64,000 nt of DNA from Allobosea sp. BH3 (GTDB lineage Bacteria; Pseudomonadota; Alphaproteobacteria; Rhizobiales; Beijerinckiaceae): NCBI RefSeq assembly GCF_025499465.1, contig NZ_JAIMCA010000005.1, positions 434,001 through 498,000 on the forward strand, given 5' to 3'. Position 1 is the stretch's first letter. Each line of letters begins with the position of its first letter. Made by a program: the position numbers and the translations under genes. Below the pieces are notes generated by a model, which saw only the letters and a program-made list of their open reading frames with translations, did not search any database and was not told the DNA's origin. Below, piece by piece: positions 18,801 through 26,431 of this stretch.

Positions 18801-19233
18801 TCTCCGCGCCGCCACCGGCCTCGAAATAGGCCAGCAGCTCGGCAGCGAATGCCGGCTCCACCGTCGCATGCTCCGCCAGCCGCGCATCATCGCGCGCGTC
18901 GCCGGGCAGGATCGCGAGCGGCACGTCGTGCTTCCGGCAGGCCGCTCCGAGCTGTTCCACCCCATAGCGCCAATAGTCGAGCCCGCCGAGGCAGCGCAGC
19001 AGCACGAAGCGGCATTTGGTGGCCGTCTTTTCGATCAGGAGATCGACCGAGAGCGGGTGCCTCAGCCGCCTCAGCGGCGCGAGTCGCAGCGACAGGTTTC
19101 CGCCGGCCGCCGCCAGCGCCGAGAGGTCGCTGTCGGTGAAGGACAGCACGAGCACGTCTCCCGGCGGCAGGTCGAGATCGACGGCGTCTTCGCCGTCGTC
19201 GAGCCTGATCTCGCTGGTCGGGAGAAGGTGCAT
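15838..19233 (-). CDS. cobN: Cobaltochelatase large subunit CobN, interrupted in frame by a palindromic repeat
   Basis: 1131-residue tetrapyrrole-binding subunit of the ATP-dependent cobaltochelatase that inserts cobalt into hydrogenobyrinic acid a,c-diamide with CobS and CobT (both absent here). CobN/magnesium-chelatase H motifs include HLGTHGTTEWLPGKA, GHSDIDPVSARSE and RRIVMDLWASPTLRSGGEDI. About 36 residues near positions 418-453 are encoded by a copy of intergenic repeat family A, inserted between YEVGSLG and WEMMQALTTGPT, where relatives run on directly. The frame stays open and both flanks look normal, so the protein is probably still made. AAGG precedes the ATG, and cobW ends 9 bp upstream. 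Confidence 0.93.
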   Translation of the reverse strand: MHLLPTSEIRLDDGEDAVDLDLPPGDVLVLSFTDSDLSALAAAGGNLSLRLAPLRRLRHPLSVDLLIEKTATKCRFVLLRCLGGLDYWRYGVEQLGAACRKHDVPLAILPGDARDDARLAEHATVEPAFAAELLAYFEAGGGAENMRRLLGRIDGYLEAKGDNADLAPIALSPFLALGDGGKPLPWREALAALPADRPLVPILLYRSGVAAGDTAMGEAIAAALTARGLAPLPLALTSLKDPAVTTEFAALIAARKPDLVVTTTAFSAREGADFVLDAADCPVLQAVPVGSPREAWEASPRGLSAADLAMQVALPEFDGRIGAIPVAFKAEETQAATGLAIRRLVPDAEGIAALADLAAGWIALSGKPVRERRLALVMSDYPSRGGRAGFAVGLDTPASVTAIRELLAGARYEVGSLGPHPEETQSGVPKDVPARSGPSFETHGLRLAPQDEGWEMMQALTTGPTVVTLPLATYRSWLDSIPATDREALLATHGAPEADPACQNGAFRFRAVRYGHLTVALQPPRDATPDRKARYHDPDAPPGHGYLAFYLALRETEAVDALIHLGTHGTTEWLPGKAVALSAGCWPRLAIGGLPVIYPYVVDDPGEAAPAKRRLSAVTLGHLPPPLAEAEPAGETALLRDLVEEFSQAQVLDPRRADIVAAEIRSRAEASGLAASCGVAADTEMNEALTRLDAHLCDIAELPFRDGLHVFGHSDIDPVSARSERENLVRALDGCFVPPGPAGSPHRGRPDVLPTGRNLSTLDPRASPTRAATRLGKLAAQAVVSRHLQEHGDYPRRIVMDLWASPTLRSGGEDIAHALALMGVEPLWDHASTRVTGFSIVPQPKLAFPRLDVTIRISGTFRDTFPGQIALLDQAARAVAALDEPEDWNEPASARRRGEHGARIFGAAPGRYGAAMADRALDGDWTMRDELGSAYLAASDHAYGGAEGIGALDAGFAHRIRSSDAFIHVSDTAGRDILEATSAADVIGGLAAAAKALGANPALYSLDSSHPEAPKARTLAEDIARIVHGRLTHPRWIASQLAHGWRGAAELAEAVDTLFVFAASTDAVADGLFDAVFDAYCADAAVWATLEAANAPAAASIRSRLAEAARRGFWTSRRNSVGAFLAREAAE
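17875..17981. repeat. Palindromic repeat, family A, copy 2, inside cobN
   Basis: 107 bp bounded by gccctcatcctgaggag and ctcctcaggatgagggc, the same arms as the three intergenic copies. It sits within the cobN reading frame without stop or frameshift. If one target base was duplicated, the net gain is 108 bp, 36 codons. The translated segment is Pro/Glu/Gly-rich and unlike the surrounding protein. Confidence 0.92.
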
Positions 19234-19242
19234 CGCCTTGTG

Positions 19243-20304
19243 TCACGCCCCCGAAAGCGCGGCTTCCACGGCCTTGAGGTCGAAGCCCTTGAGGCCGATC
19301 ACCGTGAGGCGCCCGTCGCGCGGCTCGCTCGCGCCCCAGGGCCGGTCGAAATGATGGCCGACGCGCCGGCCGACGCCCTGCACGACGAGCCGCATCGGCT
19401 TGCCCGGCACGGCGGTGAAACCCTTGAGGCGCAGCACGCCCTCGGCCTCGGCCGCCTTGGCGATGCGCGCCGACAGCTCCTCCGGCGCGAGCCCGGCCGG
19501 CAGCGGTAGCGCGACCGAGTCGAAATCGTCATGGTCGTGATCGTGCTCGCCCTCGCCCTCGCCATGATGCGAGGGGCGGGCGGCGAGATCGCTCTCGGCC
19601 GCGGCGCCCAAGCCCACGATCAGCGCAGGCTCGACCTTGCCATGCGCGGTCTCGACGATCTTGATCGCCTTGGGCAGGTGCTCGGCGATCTCGGCCTTGA
19701 CGCGGGCGCGGCCGGCTTCGTCGACGAGATCGCTCTTGTTGAGCAGGATCAGGTCGGCGCAGAGGATCTGATCCTCGAACACCTCTTCCAGCGGGTTATC
19801 GTGCTCGACGGAGGCGTCGGCCGCCTTCTGCGCGGCGAGCGCCTCCGGGTCGTCGGCGAACTGGCCTTCCGCCACCGCCGGCCCGTCGACCACGGCGATC
19901 ACGCCGTCGACGGTGACGCGGGCGCGGATCGCCGGCCAGTTGAAGGCCTGCACCAGCGGCTTCGGCAAGGCGAGGCCGGAGGTCTCGATCAGGATGTGCT
20001 CGGGCGGGTTCGGGCGGTTCAGCAGCTTTTCCAGCGCCGGCACGAAATCGTCGGCGACGGTGCAGCAGATGCAGCCGTTCGGCAGTTCGACCACGTCCTC
20101 GTCGCTGCAGCCGGCGATACCGCAGCCCTTCAGGAACTCGCCGTCGAAGCCGAGATCGCCGAACTCGTTGACGAGCACGGCGAGCTTCTTGCCCTGCGCG
20201 TTCTCGAGCAGGTGGCGGACCAGCGTCGTCTTACCGGCGCCGAGGAAGCCGGTGATGATGGTGCAGGGCACCTTGCCGAGAGCGGCGGTCTGCGGGGCGT
20301 TCAT
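19243..20304 (-). CDS. cobW: CobW family GTPase/metallochaperone
   Basis: 353-residue G3E-family GTPase thought to hand cobalt to the chelatase. The P-loop is GFLGAGKTTL near residue 20, the metal site NGCICC near residue 75, and the base-recognition motif NKSD. A His/Asp-rich stretch (GEGEHDHDHDD) lies before the CobW C-terminal domain. The start at MNAPQTA is the one matching family length; a longer reading enters the DUF1636 gene. It lies 4 bp after DUF1636 and 9 bp before cobN under the B12 riboswitch. Confidence 0.95.
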   Translation of the reverse strand: MNAPQTAALGKVPCTIITGFLGAGKTTLVRHLLENAQGKKLAVLVNEFGDLGFDGEFLKGCGIAGCSDEDVVELPNGCICCTVADDFVPALEKLLNRPNPPEHILIETSGLALPKPLVQAFNWPAIRARVTVDGVIAVVDGPAVAEGQFADDPEALAAQKAADASVEHDNPLEEVFEDQILCADLILLNKSDLVDEAGRARVKAEIAEHLPKAIKIVETAHGKVEPALIVGLGAAAESDLAARPSHHGEGEGEHDHDHDDFDSVALPLPAGLAPEELSARIAKAAEAEGVLRLKGFTAVPGKPMRLVVQGVGRRVGHHFDRPWGASEPRDGRLTVIGLKGFDLKAVEAALSGA

Positions 20305-20308
20305 GATG

Positions 20309-20698
20309 TCATCCTTGCTGGCGCGCCGGCAAAGGCGGCACGCGTGCGACCACGCCCTTGCGGAAGGACTGCGGCCGCTCTTTCCAGGGAACGATGCCGT
20401 TGGCGCTGGCGGCATAGGCCTCCGCAGCACCGACGATCTCGTCGAGATGGGTGTCGGTTTCGAGGTCGCCGATCAGATAGGTCCATTTGCCGTCGGCCGC
20501 GAAGGCGACGGTGCAGGGCCGCTTGCAGACGGCGAGGCATTCGACGGGCAGCACGGGGATCGCGCTGCCCTTGGCGATCAGGCGCTCGGCGAGCGCTTCG
20601 GCGAGCGCCAGCCCCGGCTGGTCGAAACCCTCCGGAAGATCGGCGCGCGCCCGCCTGCACGCGGTGCAGACATGGATGGTGAGGTCGCCCTCGGACAT
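20309..20698 (-). CDS. DUF1636 family small metal-binding (ferredoxin-like) protein
   Basis: 129-residue protein of the DUF1636 family, commonly found in alphaproteobacterial cobalamin operons. Cysteines are arranged as CTACRRAR near the N-terminus and VECLAVCKRPC in the middle, resembling a thioredoxin-like [2Fe-2S] ferredoxin. Its reaction is unknown; a redox or cobalt-handling role beside CobW is inferred from position only. It starts 50 bp after cbtA and is 4 bp before cobW. Confidence 0.8.
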   Translation of the reverse strand: MSEGDLTIHVCTACRRARADLPEGFDQPGLALAEALAERLIAKGSAIPVLPVECLAVCKRPCTVAFAADGKWTYLIGDLETDTHLDEIVGAAEAYAASANGIVPWKERPQSFRKGVVARVPPLPARQQG

Positions 20699-20748
20699 GC
20701 GGCTTGCCTTTTCGGGACGCGGGCTCGGCCGAAGCCGCGCCCGCGCTT

Positions 20749-21492
20749 TCAGCCTGCGACGGCCACGCGCCGGCTCGCCCACGGCCAGAGCTTGCCCACG
20801 GCGAAGCCGGTGGCGAGCCACAGCGCCGCCTGGATGGCGAGCGACAGCGCCGCGAAATGCGCCGCGATCTCGGCCGGCACCTTGCTTTCCGGCGCGGCCG
20901 GGTGCGGCGCGCCGATCAGATGCGGGACCAGCAGCGCGACGATGGCGAGCGCGCGCACCCAGGGCTGCTCGAAGCGCAGGAAAGCGAAGAGGCCCCCGGC
21001 AGTGGCGAGCGCAGCGAGCACCCACCAGAGTTGGCGCTGTTCCAACGCAGCGGAAGCGGCGCCCGGCAATTCGGGCGCGAGCCCGGTCGCCGGCACGAGT
21101 CCGAAGGCGAGGAAGCCGCAGGCCGCCCAGATCAGGGCGCGTCGCTCATCGATCGCATCGCCCGCCGCGATCATTCCGGCGAGCAGCAGCGCGGCGAACC
21201 CGATCGCGGTGGCGATGGTGACCGCGCTGGTGAGGAGCGTGCGCTGGAAGCCGTCCTGCGGCTTCCATTCGGCATGGTCGTGGCCGGCGCCGTCGCCCGC
21301 TGCGCCATGGGCGAGGATCAGCTTGGCCTGGCCGTCGAAGCTGGCGAGCGTCGGCGCCTGCAGGCGCAGCGCTGCCTCATAGGTCTCGGCCTTGAGAATG
21401 AGCGGGGTGGTGGTGACATGCTGGAGGGCGGCGACGATCAGCCCAGCCAGAAGCCCGGCCAGGATGCTGACCGTGAGAACACGCGTGACCAT
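20749..21492 (-). CDS. cbtA: Cobalt transporter subunit CbtA
   Basis: 247-residue integral membrane protein with about five predicted TM helices (first at VSILAGLLAGLIVAALQHV, last at FAALSLAIQAALWLATGFAVG). The loop after TM1 is histidine-rich (HGAAGDGAGHDHAEW), a likely metal-gathering site. CbtA families are predicted cobalt importers almost always paired with CbtB and placed under B12 riboswitches, as here. cbtB lies 12 bp upstream. Confidence 0.9.
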   Translation of the reverse strand: MVTRVLTVSILAGLLAGLIVAALQHVTTTPLILKAETYEAALRLQAPTLASFDGQAKLILAHGAAGDGAGHDHAEWKPQDGFQRTLLTSAVTIATAIGFAALLLAGMIAAGDAIDERRALIWAACGFLAFGLVPATGLAPELPGAASAALEQRQLWWVLAALATAGGLFAFLRFEQPWVRALAIVALLVPHLIGAPHPAAPESKVPAEIAAHFAALSLAIQAALWLATGFAVGKLWPWASRRVAVAG

Positions 21493-21504
21493 GGATGCTT
21501 TCCC

Positions 21505-21684
21505 TCAGTGGCAGGGAAAGGCGAGGCCGTGGCGGGTATCGTGCGCGGCGTTGTGCACGTTCGACGAGGCCGCGAAGCCGGTCGTGTAGATCAGCGCGAC
21601 GCCGATCACGAGCGCGGCGGCGACCGCCTTGACGCGCTCCGAGACGCTGAGCTGGGTGGTGGAAACCGAAGCCGTGTTCATCAT
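21505..21684 (-). CDS. cbtB: Cobalt transporter subunit CbtB
   Basis: 59-residue protein with one TM helix (VAAALVIGVALIYTTGFAA) and a C-terminal histidine-containing tail (VHNAAHDTRHGLAFPCH), the hallmark of CbtB. The start is set by GGAGAG just upstream of two adjacent ATGs; a longer frame would run into the riboswitch. It is the first gene of the riboswitch-controlled operon. Confidence 0.92.
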   Translation of the reverse strand: MMNTASVSTTQLSVSERVKAVAAALVIGVALIYTTGFAASSNVHNAAHDTRHGLAFPCH

Positions 21685-21728
21685 GCTCTCCGTGGCCGCC
21701 CCGCCGGCAGCCGGTTGGATCGTTGCGG

Positions 21729-21893
21729 GTTGACGGCAGGTCTCCTGGCTCGCGGATTTGGCGCCCTGTGCCGCCTTCCCGGAACGAGCGTTCCAGTGGC
21801 CGATGGCAAAGGACATCCACTTACAGTTGCGGGGGCAGCCGCGGTTTCGCACCGCGTTCCCTTTTCACCTCCTCGCGGAGGCACCGTCAGAGA
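21729..21893 (-). promoter_or_regulatory. Cobalamin riboswitch
   Basis: On the minus strand the order of conserved elements is clear: GGTGCCTCCGC hairpin, AAAAGGGAA, GCGGTGCGAAACCGC hairpin, CTGCCCCCGCAACTGTA core, and the B12 box GAGCCAGGAGACCTGCCGTC at the 3' end. It lies about 45 bp upstream of cbtB. High adenosylcobalamin should shut off the cbtBA-DUF1636-cobW-cobNGHIJ transcript. No expression platform was resolved with certainty between the B12 box and cbtB. Confidence 0.96.
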
Positions 21894-21948
21894 TCATCAT
21901 TAGCCATGGATGCGATGCTGTGCAATGCAATGCGCGATCTCTTCGTGA

Positions 21949-22061
21949 GCCCTCATCCCGAGGAGCCGCGTCAGCGGCGTCTCGAAGGATGCTCCAGATG
22001 TCTCCGGAGCCTCCTGGACCATCCTTAGAGACGGCCCTTAGGGCCTCCTTAGGATGAGGGC
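21949..22061. repeat. Palindromic repeat, family A, copy 3
   Basis: Same arms as the other family A copies (gccctcatcccgaggag ... ctccttaggatgagggc), slightly decayed. It occupies nearly all the DNA between the riboswitch and the cobP start, ending about 19 bp before the first cobP ATG. Confidence 0.9.
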
Positions 22062-22079
22062 TCAGGAAACGCAGCGGAT

Positions 22080-22601
22080 ATGATGCCGAACGAAATCCCC
22101 CGCCTCACCCTCGTCCTCGGCGGCGCCCGCTCCGGCAAGAGCCGCCATGCCGAGGCGCTGGTCGAGGCTCTGCCCGCACCCTGGACCTATATCGCGACCG
22201 CCGAGGCTTATGACGACGAGATGCGCCAGCGCATCGCCGAGCATCGCGCCCGCCGCCCGGCCAATTGGCAGACGGTCGATGCGCCGCTCGCGCTGCCCGA
22301 GGCGATTCGATCGCAGCCGGCTGGCCGCCCGATCCTCGTCGATTGCCTGACGCTCTGGCTGACCAACCTCATTCTCGCCGAGCGCGATACGGCGGCGGCC
22401 GCCGAGGCGCTGCTCGCCGCCTGCGAACGTCCCAGCGGGCCCATCGTGCTGGTCTCCAACGAGGTCGGGCTCGGCATCGTGCCGGATAATGCGCTCGCCC
22501 GCCGCTTCCGCGACGAGGCCGGCCGGCTGCATCAGGCGCTGGCCGCCCGGGCCGAGCGGGTTCTGTTCATGGTCGCCGGGCTGCCCATGCAAGTGAAGTG
22601 A
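22080..22601 (+). CDS. cobP: Adenosylcobinamide kinase / guanylyltransferase
   Basis: 173-residue bifunctional enzyme that phosphorylates adenosylcobinamide and adds GMP, preparing for lower-ligand attachment. The P-loop LVLGGARSGKSRHAE is at the N-terminus, with DCLTLWLTNL and VSNEVGLGIVPDN typical of CobU/CobP. Two ATGs (22080, 22083) follow closely on the repeat, and only a weak purine run precedes them. It is divergent from the riboswitch operon, so its control is separate. cobO follows after 13 bp. Confidence 0.94.
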   Translation: MMPNEIPRLTLVLGGARSGKSRHAEALVEALPAPWTYIATAEAYDDEMRQRIAEHRARRPANWQTVDAPLALPEAIRSQPAGRPILVDCLTLWLTNLILAERDTAAAAEALLAACERPSGPIVLVSNEVGLGIVPDNALARRFRDEAGRLHQALAARAERVLFMVAGLPMQVK

Positions 22602-22614
22602 AGCGAGCGAAGTG

Positions 22615-23223
22615 ATGACGACGGATCAGGAAGCAGCCCGCCACAAGGCGAAGATGGAGAAGCGCAAGGCGGTGCAGGACGCCGAGGTCGCTTCCAAGAC
22701 GGTCGAGAAGGGGTTGCTGATCGTCAATACCGGCCCCGGCAAAGGCAAGTCGACGGCGGCCTTCGGCCTGATGTTGCGCGCGCTCGGTCATGGCTGGCGC
22801 ATCGGCGTGGTGCAGTTCATCAAGGGCGCCTGGTCGACCGGCGAACGCAAGGCGCTGGAAGCCTTCGCCGATCAGGTGAGCTGGCACAGCATGGGCGAGG
22901 GCTTCACCTGGGAAACTCAGGACAAGGCCCGCGACATCGCCGCGGCCGAGCGCGCTTTCGCCAAGGCAACGGAGCTGATGGCCGATCCCGCGATCAGGCT
23001 CCTCGTCCTGGACGAACTCAACATCGCGCTGCGCTACGACTACCTGCCGTTGGCGGAGGTGGTGGCGACGCTGCGCGCACGTCGCCCTGACCTGCACATC
23101 GTCGTCACCGGCCGCAACGCCAAGCCGGAGCTGATCGAGGCGGCGGACCTCGTCACCGAGATGACGCTGGTGAAGCACCATTTCGCCGCCGGGGTGAAGG
23201 CGCAGGAAGGGATCGAGTTCTGA
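22615..23223 (+). CDS. cobO: Cob(I)yrinic acid a,c-diamide adenosyltransferase
   Basis: 202-residue CobO/BtuR-type corrinoid adenosyltransferase. The P-loop is NTGPGKGKSTAAFG near residue 40. Further motifs are VQFIKGAWSTGERKAL and LVLDELNIALRYDYL, the latter a Walker-B-like segment. A GTG directly upstream (22612) could also be used. It is an operon with cobP, and a family B repeat follows the stop. Confidence 0.95.
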   Translation: MTTDQEAARHKAKMEKRKAVQDAEVASKTVEKGLLIVNTGPGKGKSTAAFGLMLRALGHGWRIGVVQFIKGAWSTGERKALEAFADQVSWHSMGEGFTWETQDKARDIAAAERAFAKATELMADPAIRLLVLDELNIALRYDYLPLAEVVATLRARRPDLHIVVTGRNAKPELIEAADLVTEMTLVKHHFAAGVKAQEGIEF

Positions 23224-23237
23224 CGCCCTGCAGCACG

Positions 23238-23340
23238 CGTCATTCTCGGGCGGAGCGAAGCGCAGACCCGAGAATCTCAGGACGAAAGGCGCAGGAGCCC
23301 CTTCCGGCAAGAGATGCTCGGGTCGAGCCCGAGCATGACG
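23238..23340. repeat. Palindromic repeat, family B, copy 1
   Basis: Two hairpin-forming halves: cattctcggg...cccgagaat and gatgctcggg...cccgagcatgac. A second copy at 62454-62555 is nearly identical. It fills the gap between convergent cobO and cobD and ends at the cobD stop codon. Confidence 0.88.
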
Positions 23341-23341
23341 G

Positions 23342-24319
23342 CTAAGCGAGCACAAACACTGCCGCCACCGCCGCAAGCGTCCACAGTAGCCCGCAGGCCT
23401 TCCGGTAAAGCCCCAGCGCCCGCCGGATATCAGCCGCCGTCGCCTCGGCCCGGCCATCGCCCATCCAATGATCCTCCACGCGCGTCTGCCCGTAGATGCG
23501 CGGCCCGGCGAGCCTGAGGCCCAGCGCCCCGGCCATCGCCGCCTCCGGCCAGCCGGCATTGGGCGAGCGGTGCTTGCCCGCATCGCGCCGCACGGCCCGC
23601 ATCGCGCCGCGGGCATCGGCCTGCCGATCGAACGCCGCGGCCGCGATCAGCAATAGCGCCGTCAGCCGCGAGGCCGGCACGTTGACGAGGTCGTCGAGCC
23701 GCGCGGCCGCCCAGCCGAAGGCGAGATGGCGCGGCGTGCGGTGGCCGATCATCGAGTCGGCGGTGTTGATCGCCTTGTAGGCGGCGATGCCCGGCAGCCC
23801 GCCGAAGCCGAGCCAGAAGGCCGGCGCGACGATGCCGTCCGAGAAATTCTCGGCCAGGCTCTCGATGGCGGCCCGCGCGACCCCGGCTTCGTCCAGCGTC
23901 TCCGGATTGCGCCCGACGATCATCGAGACCGCCCGCCTGCCGCCATCGAGCCCGTCACGCTCCAGCCCCTCGGCGACGCGCGCGACATGCTCGTGCAGGC
24001 TGCGCTGGGCGATCAGCGTCGAGGCGATCAGAGCCAGCGGGATCAGGCCGAGCGGTCCCGCAGTCAGCAGCAGCTGCTGGACGACGGTCGAGAGCGCGAT
24101 GGTGATCGCGAGCAGCAGCATCAGCGCCAGCACGCCCATCGCCTTCCGCCAGCCGAACGATGCGCTCTCGCGGTTGAGCCCACGGTCCAGCGCGGCGATC
24201 AGCCGGCCGATCCAGGTGACGGGATGGCCGATTGCGGCATAGAAGCGCTGCGGATAGCCGAACGCTGCCTCGACGATCAGCGCGAGCAGCAGCAGGGGCA
24301 GGCTGTCGGAGAGATTCAT
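23342..24319 (-). CDS. cobD: Adenosylcobinamide-phosphate synthase (CbiB type)
   Basis: 325-residue membrane protein joining the aminopropanol arm to adenosylcobyric acid. The N-terminal helix LPLLLLALIVEAAFGYPQRFYAAIGHPVTW contains the family's HPV.W motif. VGRNPETLDEAGVARAAIESLAEN and FSDGIVAPAFW are strong CbiB/CobD signatures. Its start is 23 bp from the divergent cobC start, so both promoters overlap. (In the Salmonella naming this is CbiB; CobD is the Pseudomonas denitrificans name.). Confidence 0.94.
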   Translation of the reverse strand: MNLSDSLPLLLLALIVEAAFGYPQRFYAAIGHPVTWIGRLIAALDRGLNRESASFGWRKAMGVLALMLLLAITIALSTVVQQLLLTAGPLGLIPLALIASTLIAQRSLHEHVARVAEGLERDGLDGGRRAVSMIVGRNPETLDEAGVARAAIESLAENFSDGIVAPAFWLGFGGLPGIAAYKAINTADSMIGHRTPRHLAFGWAAARLDDLVNVPASRLTALLLIAAAAFDRQADARGAMRAVRRDAGKHRSPNAGWPEAAMAGALGLRLAGPRIYGQTRVEDHWMGDGRAEATAADIRRALGLYRKACGLLWTLAAVAAVFVLA

Positions 24320-24342
24320 GCAGGGCGCGTGGGGCGGGATCG

Positions 24343-25359
24343 GTGGCTGAGGACGGCATCTGGCATGGCGGCGATCTCGCCACGGCGCGCGCGCTCTTTC
24401 CGGAGGCGCCCGAGCCCTGGATCGATCTTTCCACCGGGATCAATCCGATCCCCTACCCGCTTCCGGCGCTGCCGTTAAGCCTCTGGGCCCGCCTGCCGGG
24501 CGCCGAGGATGAAGCGGCGCTGATCGCCGCGGCGCGCGCCGTCTATCGCGTGCCGGAAGCTGCCGGCATCGTCGCCGCGCCCGGCACGCAGATCCTGATC
24601 GAGCTTCTGCCGCGGCTGGCGTCCTCCGGGCCGGTTGCGGTGCTCGGCCCGACCTATGCCGAGCACGCCCATGCCTGGCGCAAGGCCGGCTTTGCCGTGA
24701 CAGAGGCCGCCAGCCTCGCCGAAGCGGAAAAGGTCGCGACCCTCGTCGTGGTCAACCCGAACAATCCCGATGGCCGCATTCTGCCGCAGGCGGAACTGGC
24801 CCGCCTCGCCGAGCGCTGCGCCGCGCGTGGCGGCCTGCTGGTCGTGGACGAGGCCTTCGCCGATTTCACGCCGGAGGCGAGCATCGTCCCGGATCTGCCG
24901 CCGGGAACGGTGGTGCTGCGCTCCTTCGGCAAGACCTATGGCCTCGCGGGCCTGCGGCTGGGGTTCGCCATCGGCGCGCCGGAACTGATGGCGCGCCTGA
25001 AGGCCGCGCTCGGACCATGGTCGGTCGCCGGGCCCGCCTTGCATGTCGGTGCGCTCGCCCTCGCTGATCTTGGCTGGCTGGCGCGGACCGCGGCGGAGCG
25101 GGCAGGGGATGCCGCGCGTCTGGATGTACTGCTCGCGCCGCACGGCAAGGTCGTCGGCGGCACGAGTCTTTTTCGGCTGCTGGAGACCCCGGCCGCCCCG
25201 GTCCTCTTCGCCCGCCTCGGCCGCCACGGCATCTATGTCCGGCGCTTCCAGCAGGCGCCGGAGCGAGTGCGCTTCGGCCTGCCGGGTGACGAGCCCGGTT
25301 GGTCGCGGCTGCAGGCGGCGCTGGCCGGAGATGTGCCGGCTGCATCGACGCCAGCGTGA
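24343..25359 (+). CDS. cobC: Threonine-phosphate decarboxylase (CobC; CobD of Salmonella)
   Basis: 338-residue PLP-dependent class I/II aminotransferase-fold enzyme making (R)-1-amino-2-propanol phosphate. Motifs are WIDLSTGINPIPYP near the N-terminus, VVNPNNPDGR, VVDEAFADF and the PLP lysine in RSFGKTYGLAGLRLG. The GTG start gives the normal N-terminus; the frame is open further upstream into the cobD start region but without family similarity. It completes the aminopropanol branch with the divergent cobD. Confidence 0.92.
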   Translation: MAEDGIWHGGDLATARALFPEAPEPWIDLSTGINPIPYPLPALPLSLWARLPGAEDEAALIAAARAVYRVPEAAGIVAAPGTQILIELLPRLASSGPVAVLGPTYAEHAHAWRKAGFAVTEAASLAEAEKVATLVVVNPNNPDGRILPQAELARLAERCAARGGLLVVDEAFADFTPEASIVPDLPPGTVVLRSFGKTYGLAGLRLGFAIGAPELMARLKAALGPWSVAGPALHVGALALADLGWLARTAAERAGDAARLDVLLAPHGKVVGGTSLFRLLETPAAPVLFARLGRHGIYVRRFQQAPERVRFGLPGDEPGWSRLQAALAGDVPAASTPA

Positions 25360-25441
25360 GACTTGCATGCGATGGGCGCCGGGACAGGCGTCCCGCGGCC
25401 GGCTAGTGTCGCCGGCGCGATTCCTGAGGAGCGAGACGACA

Positions 25442-26413
25442 ATGGCCTTCCTGCCGCCGGACAACGAGCTGACGATCGGCTTCGCCCATGCTGCCTATCA
25501 GCTTGGGGATGAGTTCGCTGCGCGGGGCCGCCCGATCCGCAGCTTCGAGGTCCGCAGCGTCGACGAGTTGCGCGAGCGCGCGCCGGAGGCCGATCTCCTC
25601 GTCGTCTCGGGCCTTTGGCGCAACGATCTGCTGCCGCGGCTGCCGAAGCTGCGCTTCATCCAGTCGATCAGCGCGGGCACGGACCAGTTCGACAAGGCCG
25701 AGATCGCCAAGGCCGGCATCCGCCTCGCCAGCGGGCAGGGCGCCAATGAGCGGGCGGTCGCCGAGCATGCGATGGGCCTGATCCTGACCTTGACCCGCCA
25801 GATCCATTTCGCCCGCGACCGGCAGGCGAGGCAGGAATGGCGCCCGATGATCGGCGAGCGCGCCCTGCGCGAGGACGAGCTTGCCGGCAAGACGCTGGTG
25901 ATCGTCGGGCTCGGCCGTATCGGCCTGAGGCTCGCCAAACTCGCCAGCGCCTTCGACATGCGCGTCATCGGCGTGCGCCGCAATCCGGAGCCGCAGCCGG
26001 GCGTCGAGAGCGTGGTGAAGACGGAGCGGCTGGCCGAGGCGGTGGCACAGGCCGATGTCGTGGCGCTCACCTGCCCGCTGACACCCGAGACCAAGGGGCT
26101 GATCGATGCCGCCGTCCTGGCGGCGATGAAGCCCTCGGCCTTCCTCGTCAATGTCGCCCGCGGGCCTGTCGTCGATGAGGAGGCGTTGCTCAATGCACTG
26201 GGCAACGGCCAGATCGCCGGCGCCGGCCTCGACTGCTTCAATGAAGAGCCCCTGCCGTCCGCCTCGCCCTTCTGGCGTCTGCCGCAGGTCGTCGTCACGC
26301 CGCACAGCGCCGGCGAGACCCGTGCCTATGAGGGCAACGTCATCGACATGCTCCTCGACAATCTGGACAGGCTGCAGCGCGGCGAGGCCGCCTTGCTCAA
26401 CCAGATCGTCTGA
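25442..26413 (+). CDS. D-isomer-specific 2-hydroxyacid dehydrogenase
   Basis: 323-residue NAD(P)-dependent dehydrogenase. The Rossmann motif is GLGRIGLRLAK near residue 155. The catalytic Arg lies in VNVARGPVVDEEAL, the Glu in CFNEEPLP, and the His in VVTPHSAGET. The ATG follows a GAGGAG-type site. An MFS transporter begins 18 bp after its stop, suggesting uptake and oxidation of an organic acid. It is not a cobalamin gene. The substrate (glyoxylate/hydroxypyruvate or another 2-oxoacid) cannot be fixed. Confidence 0.88.
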   Translation: MAFLPPDNELTIGFAHAAYQLGDEFAARGRPIRSFEVRSVDELRERAPEADLLVVSGLWRNDLLPRLPKLRFIQSISAGTDQFDKAEIAKAGIRLASGQGANERAVAEHAMGLILTLTRQIHFARDRQARQEWRPMIGERALREDELAGKTLVIVGLGRIGLRLAKLASAFDMRVIGVRRNPEPQPGVESVVKTERLAEAVAQADVVALTCPLTPETKGLIDAAVLAAMKPSAFLVNVARGPVVDEEALLNALGNGQIAGAGLDCFNEEPLPSASPFWRLPQVVVTPHSAGETRAYEGNVIDMLLDNLDRLQRGEAALLNQIV

Positions 26414-26431
26414 CCGGCGGCAGGAGCGGCC

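Noticed and set aside
21949..22061. Repeat A as a CRISPR-like array
   Set aside because: Copies are single, far apart and palindromic over their whole length, with no regular spacers and no cas genes.
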